In this document: positions 6,495 to 8,994 of the stretch, one piece after another | How the letters are laid out: each line of letters opens with the position of its first letter | Position numbering within the stretch: the stretch's first letter is position 1 | DNA from: an uncultured bacterium | GTDB lineage: Bacteria > Cyanobacteriota > Vampirovibrionia > Gastranaerophilales > Gastranaerophilaceae | Length of the DNA stretch: 8,994 bases | NCBI GenBank assembly: GCA_948888345.1 | Contig: CAQTPN010000038.1 | Coordinates: 1-8,994, forward strand | Reading direction: 5' to 3' | Program-made: the position numbers and the translations under genes | The notes under the pieces: model-generated | What the model was told of the DNA's origin: nothing | Database searches by the model: none | Seen by the model: only the letters and a program-made list of their open reading frames with translations

Positions 6495-7448
6495 ATGCTG
6501 GAAATTTTTAAAACCGAAGATGATAAAACCCTGAAAACGCTGAATTTAAATGATGCAAAATCAGGTTCCTGGTTTAATATGATTGACCCCAGTTTTGAAG
6601 AGATTCAAAAAGTTTCTCTTGTACTTGATTTAGATGAAAGTTTTTTAAAAAATTCTTTGGATATGGATGAAAGGTCACGTATTGAATATGAGGATGGAAA
6701 TCTTCTAGTTATTACAAACGTGCCTTTTATGGATGAAGAAGGAAATTTTGATACACTGCCTTTGGGTATAATTTATACTCCTGAAAGCATTATTACTGTT
6801 TCATCAATGGAGAATAAAATCATAGGTTCTTTTTCACAGGAAACCTCAATGTATTTTGATACAAGAAATAAGACCAATTTTATGCTCAATATATTATTCC
6901 GTGCAGCAAAATTTTATTTGAGATATTTAAATATAATAAATAAACATTCAGAAAGAATTGAAGATTCACTTAAAAAAACAACAAACAATAAGGCTCTTTT
7001 TCAATTAATGGAAGTGCAAAAGTCTTTAGTTTACTTTACAACCGCACTTAAAGATAACCAGATTGTACTTCAAAAATTATTAAGGCTTGCTAATTCAACA
7101 AGTGTTCAAGGGGCTTTAAAATTCAGCGAGGATGATATTGACCTTCTTGAAGATGTAATTATTGAAAATAAGCAGGCAGTTGAAATGGTTGAGATGCACA
7201 GAACCATTTTAGAGAGTATGATGGATGGATTTGCATCAATTATCAATAACAATGTAAATGTTATTATGAAATTTTTGGCCGCAATTACGATTATCCTTTC
7301 AATCCCTACGATGATTGGAACTTTCTGGGGAATGAATGTGCCGGCACCTTTTAGAGAAACACCTTTCGGATTTTTAATAATAATAATTCTTTCAATACTG
7401 GCAGCAGCAGGGGCCGCAATATATTTCAACAAAAAAGGAATGTTTTAG
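6495..7448 (+). CDS. corA: CorA-family magnesium/divalent cation channel
   Basis: CorA proteins are homopentameric inner-membrane channels for Mg2+ (also Co2+ or Ni2+), gated by cytoplasmic metal binding. From this start the protein has 317 residues, the usual length of a Thermotoga CorA-like member. Residues 1-105 form the alpha/beta cytoplasmic domain (MLEIFKTEDD, WFNMIDPS, LDMDERSRIE, TLPLGIIY). Residues about 130-260 are the long helical funnel. TM1 is about 262-283 and ends in GTFWGMNV, with the GMN selectivity motif at 279-281. TM2 is about 291-312, followed by the short basic tail NKKGMF. The frame stays open upstream to a TTG at 6432, but MLEIFKT aligns with the family N-terminus and has the AGGAG site, so the extra 21 residues are probably not translated. 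Its stop overlaps that of the converging gene. Confidence 0.95.
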   Translation: MLEIFKTEDDKTLKTLNLNDAKSGSWFNMIDPSFEEIQKVSLVLDLDESFLKNSLDMDERSRIEYEDGNLLVITNVPFMDEEGNFDTLPLGIIYTPESIITVSSMENKIIGSFSQETSMYFDTRNKTNFMLNILFRAAKFYLRYLNIINKHSERIEDSLKKTTNNKALFQLMEVQKSLVYFTTALKDNQIVLQKLLRLANSTSVQGALKFSEDDIDLLEDVIIENKQAVEMVEMHRTILESMMDGFASIINNNVNVIMKFLAAITIILSIPTMIGTFWGMNVPAPFRETPFGFLIIIILSILAAAGAAIYFNKKGMF

Positions 7449-8107
7449 AAAATTATCTCGTTTGAAGAATAGTAAACTATATCATTTACGGCAACTTTAT
7501 TTTTCACATAACGGGAAAATTCAGCCTCACTAATATATAAAGGGGAATATTCATAGCGCGGGTGAATTTTAAATTCATAATATTCTGAAGAATATTCCGT
7601 TCCGGCTGAAACAGTTAAATTTCTGTCATATCCTTTAAATACACCTCTTTTAAATTTGTAAGAATCATTTGCGATAAAATTATCAGAATCAATTTGGGCC
7701 GCACATTTTAAAGTATAACGGGACAACTTGCCATTTTCTATAGTATAGCTTTCTTTTGCATTTATTATAGTTTCATCCGCATAGTCATAAATTTCATCAA
7801 ACCTTGCCACAATAGAGGGAACTACGGTTTTTGCTTCATCTGCTTTATCAAAAAGAGGAATATGCTCTTCTTTTATATTTCTGTTGATTTTCACCTCAAA
7901 AGATGATTTTACATCCGGCGAAATATGTTTTTCATAGTTTTTTAGAGTATTAAAACAAATAATTCCACCAAGGAATGAAGGCTGAACATACGCACCTGAA
8001 AGACTATTCGCCTTTGAAGCAAAAGGGCGTTTGTTCTGCACAACCGGTACAGAATTTCTATTTGTTTTATTAAAAATTGCAGTATTTTGAATACGTGTTA
8101 TTTTCAT
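7445..8107 (-). CDS. Hypothetical protein (220 residues) with lineage-type N-terminal leader
   Basis: I recognise no family. Residues 1-42 are basic and Asn-rich (MKITRIQNTAIFNKTN at 1-16) and lead to PSFLGG at 43-48. This is a leader resembling that of the 1131-residue protein in this window. There is no classic signal peptide or membrane helix. Residues 60-220 are rich in Tyr, Ser and charged residues with alternating hydrophobics (YTIENGKLSRYTLKCAAQI, YYEFKIHPRYEYSPLYI), which suggests a beta-rich fold. No catalytic motif is evident. No good Shine-Dalgarno precedes the ATG, but the leader similarity supports this Met. It lies 66 bases downstream of secA in the same direction with no terminator between, so it may be expressed by read-through. 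Its stop overlaps the corA stop. Confidence 0.75.
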   Translation of the reverse strand: MKITRIQNTAIFNKTNRNSVPVVQNKRPFASKANSLSGAYVQPSFLGGIICFNTLKNYEKHISPDVKSSFEVKINRNIKEEHIPLFDKADEAKTVVPSIVARFDEIYDYADETIINAKESYTIENGKLSRYTLKCAAQIDSDNFIANDSYKFKRGVFKGYDRNLTVSAGTEYSSEYYEFKIHPRYEYSPLYISEAEFSRYVKNKVAVNDIVYYSSNEIIF

Positions 8108-8134
8108 TTAAAGCTGTCTTAAATTCCGGTAAGT

Positions 8135-8148
8135 AACGTATAAACGTT
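8135..8148. repeat. Palindromic AACGT-ATAA-ACGTT element
   Basis: A perfect 5-bp inverted repeat with a 4-base centre lies in the 66-base gap between secA and the 220-residue gene, 28 bases before the latter's ATG on the minus strand. CpG-containing arms are uncommon in such AT-rich DNA, so a protein-binding site is possible. The arms are too short for a terminator. Confidence 0.3.
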
Positions 8149-8173
8149 CGTAAATAATATTTTTTGCCCTGTC

Positions 8174-8994
8174 TTATTTATCTTTTCCGCAGCAGTTTTT
8201 ATATTTTTGGCCGCTTCCGCAGGGGCACTTGTCATTTCTGCCAATTTTATCTTCATTAATTACAGGGGTCTGGTTTTCAGCATCTTCACCATCAATTGCA
8301 TCTTGAATTTCAGATTCATTATTAACAGAGTTTTTAAGAGCTTTTGTTAATTCCGTTTCAATTTCTCTTTGAGCCGGAAAAGGATTTTGAACAGGGACAG
8401 GGGCATCACTCAACGCAACATCTGCCACTTCTTCATTTTCAGGGGTTACAATTTGAACACCAAATTTTGTTCTCATTAAATGTCTTACTGTTTCAGATTG
8501 AATTTCAGACATCATAGAATTAAAGAGGTTAAATGCACCTTTTTTATATTCAAGAAGAGGGTCTTTTTGTCCGTATGCCACAAGCCCTATGCCGTCTTTA
8601 AGGTCATCTATGTTTGCAAGATGGTCAATCCATTTTGCATCAATTACCTGAAGCAGAATATCGCGCTCTAATTGTCTTATAACATTATTATCAGAAAAAG
8701 CTTCCTGTTTTTCTTCATTAATATGATAATTTTCAATTACTGAATTAAAATTATCAATAGTAATCTTTTCATGGTTTTTATAAGCCATTTTTGTAAGATT
8801 TTTCAGATGATTTGACATATCATTGTATCTGAAATTTTTAATATCATCCACAGAAAGTGTTGTCAATTGAGGAAATACGGATTTCATCTCGCTAATTAGC
8901 ATATTTAATTCATCCGGCACATATTCATTAGGGGACATATCAGGCGAAATATACTGCCTTAAAATTTTATCCACCTCTTTTTCAATCATATAAA
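8174..8994 (-). CDS. secA: Preprotein translocase ATPase SecA, C-terminal part (5' end outside window)
   Basis: SecA is the cytoplasmic ATPase that drives unfolded precursors through SecYEG. Only the last 273 or so residues are here. The frame stays open past the Met at 8989 to the window edge; residues below count from that Met. Residues 1-180 are the helical wing and helical scaffold domains, including RQLERDILLQVIDAKWIDHL (105-124), DGIGLVAYGQKDPLLEYKK (132-150) and a terminal RTKFG. Residues 182-247 are an acidic, Pro/Asn-rich flexible linker. Residues 249-271 are the zinc-binding SEC-C tail (IGRNDKCPCGSGQKYKNCC), with C255, C257, C266 and C267. The last ligand is Cys rather than the His of Escherichia coli SecA, a known variant. 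The tail usually contacts SecB or ribosomes. The motor domains lie outside the window. Confidence 0.97.
   Translation of the reverse strand, partial: YMIEKEVDKILRQYISPDMSPNEYVPDELNMLISEMKSVFPQLTTLSVDDIKNFRYNDMSNHLKNLTKMAYKNHEKITIDNFNSVIENYHINEEKQEAFSDNNVIRQLERDILLQVIDAKWIDHLANIDDLKDGIGLVAYGQKDPLLEYKKGAFNLFNSMMSEIQSETVRHLMRTKFGVQIVTPENEEVADVALSDAPVPVQNPFPAQREIETELTKALKNSVNNESEIQDAIDGEDAENQTPVINEDKIGRNDKCPCGSGQKYKNCCGKDK

Overview
The window is about 9 kb of AT-rich, gene-dense bacterial DNA using the standard code. The best guess for the host is a gut-type non-photosynthetic cyanobacterial relative (Gastranaerophilales / Vampirovibrionia, formerly Melainabacteria). This rests on low GC, large lineage-specific proteins with Asn/Lys-rich N-termini carrying F-x-G-[NG] type motifs, and a Lys-rich single-helix membrane protein, all of which I associate with that group. 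It is an inference from style, not from a marker gene.

Layout: bases 1-6384 hold rightward genes. They are the 3' part of a major facilitator transporter (1-788), a 1131-residue protein with a GlnD-type HD domain and an unassigned C-terminal module (874-4269), a 91-residue Met-rich hypothetical protein (4460-4735), a Maf/YhdE-type nucleotide pyrophosphatase (4762-5385), and a 311-residue membrane-anchored hypothetical protein (5449-6384). A CorA-type divalent cation channel follows (6495-7448, with the start moved inward from a longer TTG-initiated frame because of a strong ribosome binding site). Two leftward genes converge on it: a 220-residue hypothetical protein (7445-8107) whose stop overlaps that of corA, and the 3' end of secA (8174-8994), which runs off the window.

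The housekeeping genes (secA, maf, corA, transporter) do unrelated jobs, so this looks like ordinary chromosome with lineage-specific genes set among them rather than a mobile island. No RNA genes, insertion sequences, integrases or CRISPR repeats were seen, and no gap exceeds 300 bases. The longest gap (4270-4459) holds an imperfectly duplicated promoter/leader element and an AT hairpin.

The most interesting material is the 1131-residue protein. It combines a GlnD-like HD phosphohydrolase core, with no visible nucleotidyltransferase or ACT domains, and a C-terminal module with H, S and E motifs arranged loosely like an ADP-ribosyltransferase fold. Its N-terminal leader resembles that of the otherwise unrelated 220-residue protein, which may point to a shared N-terminal sorting or processing signal.
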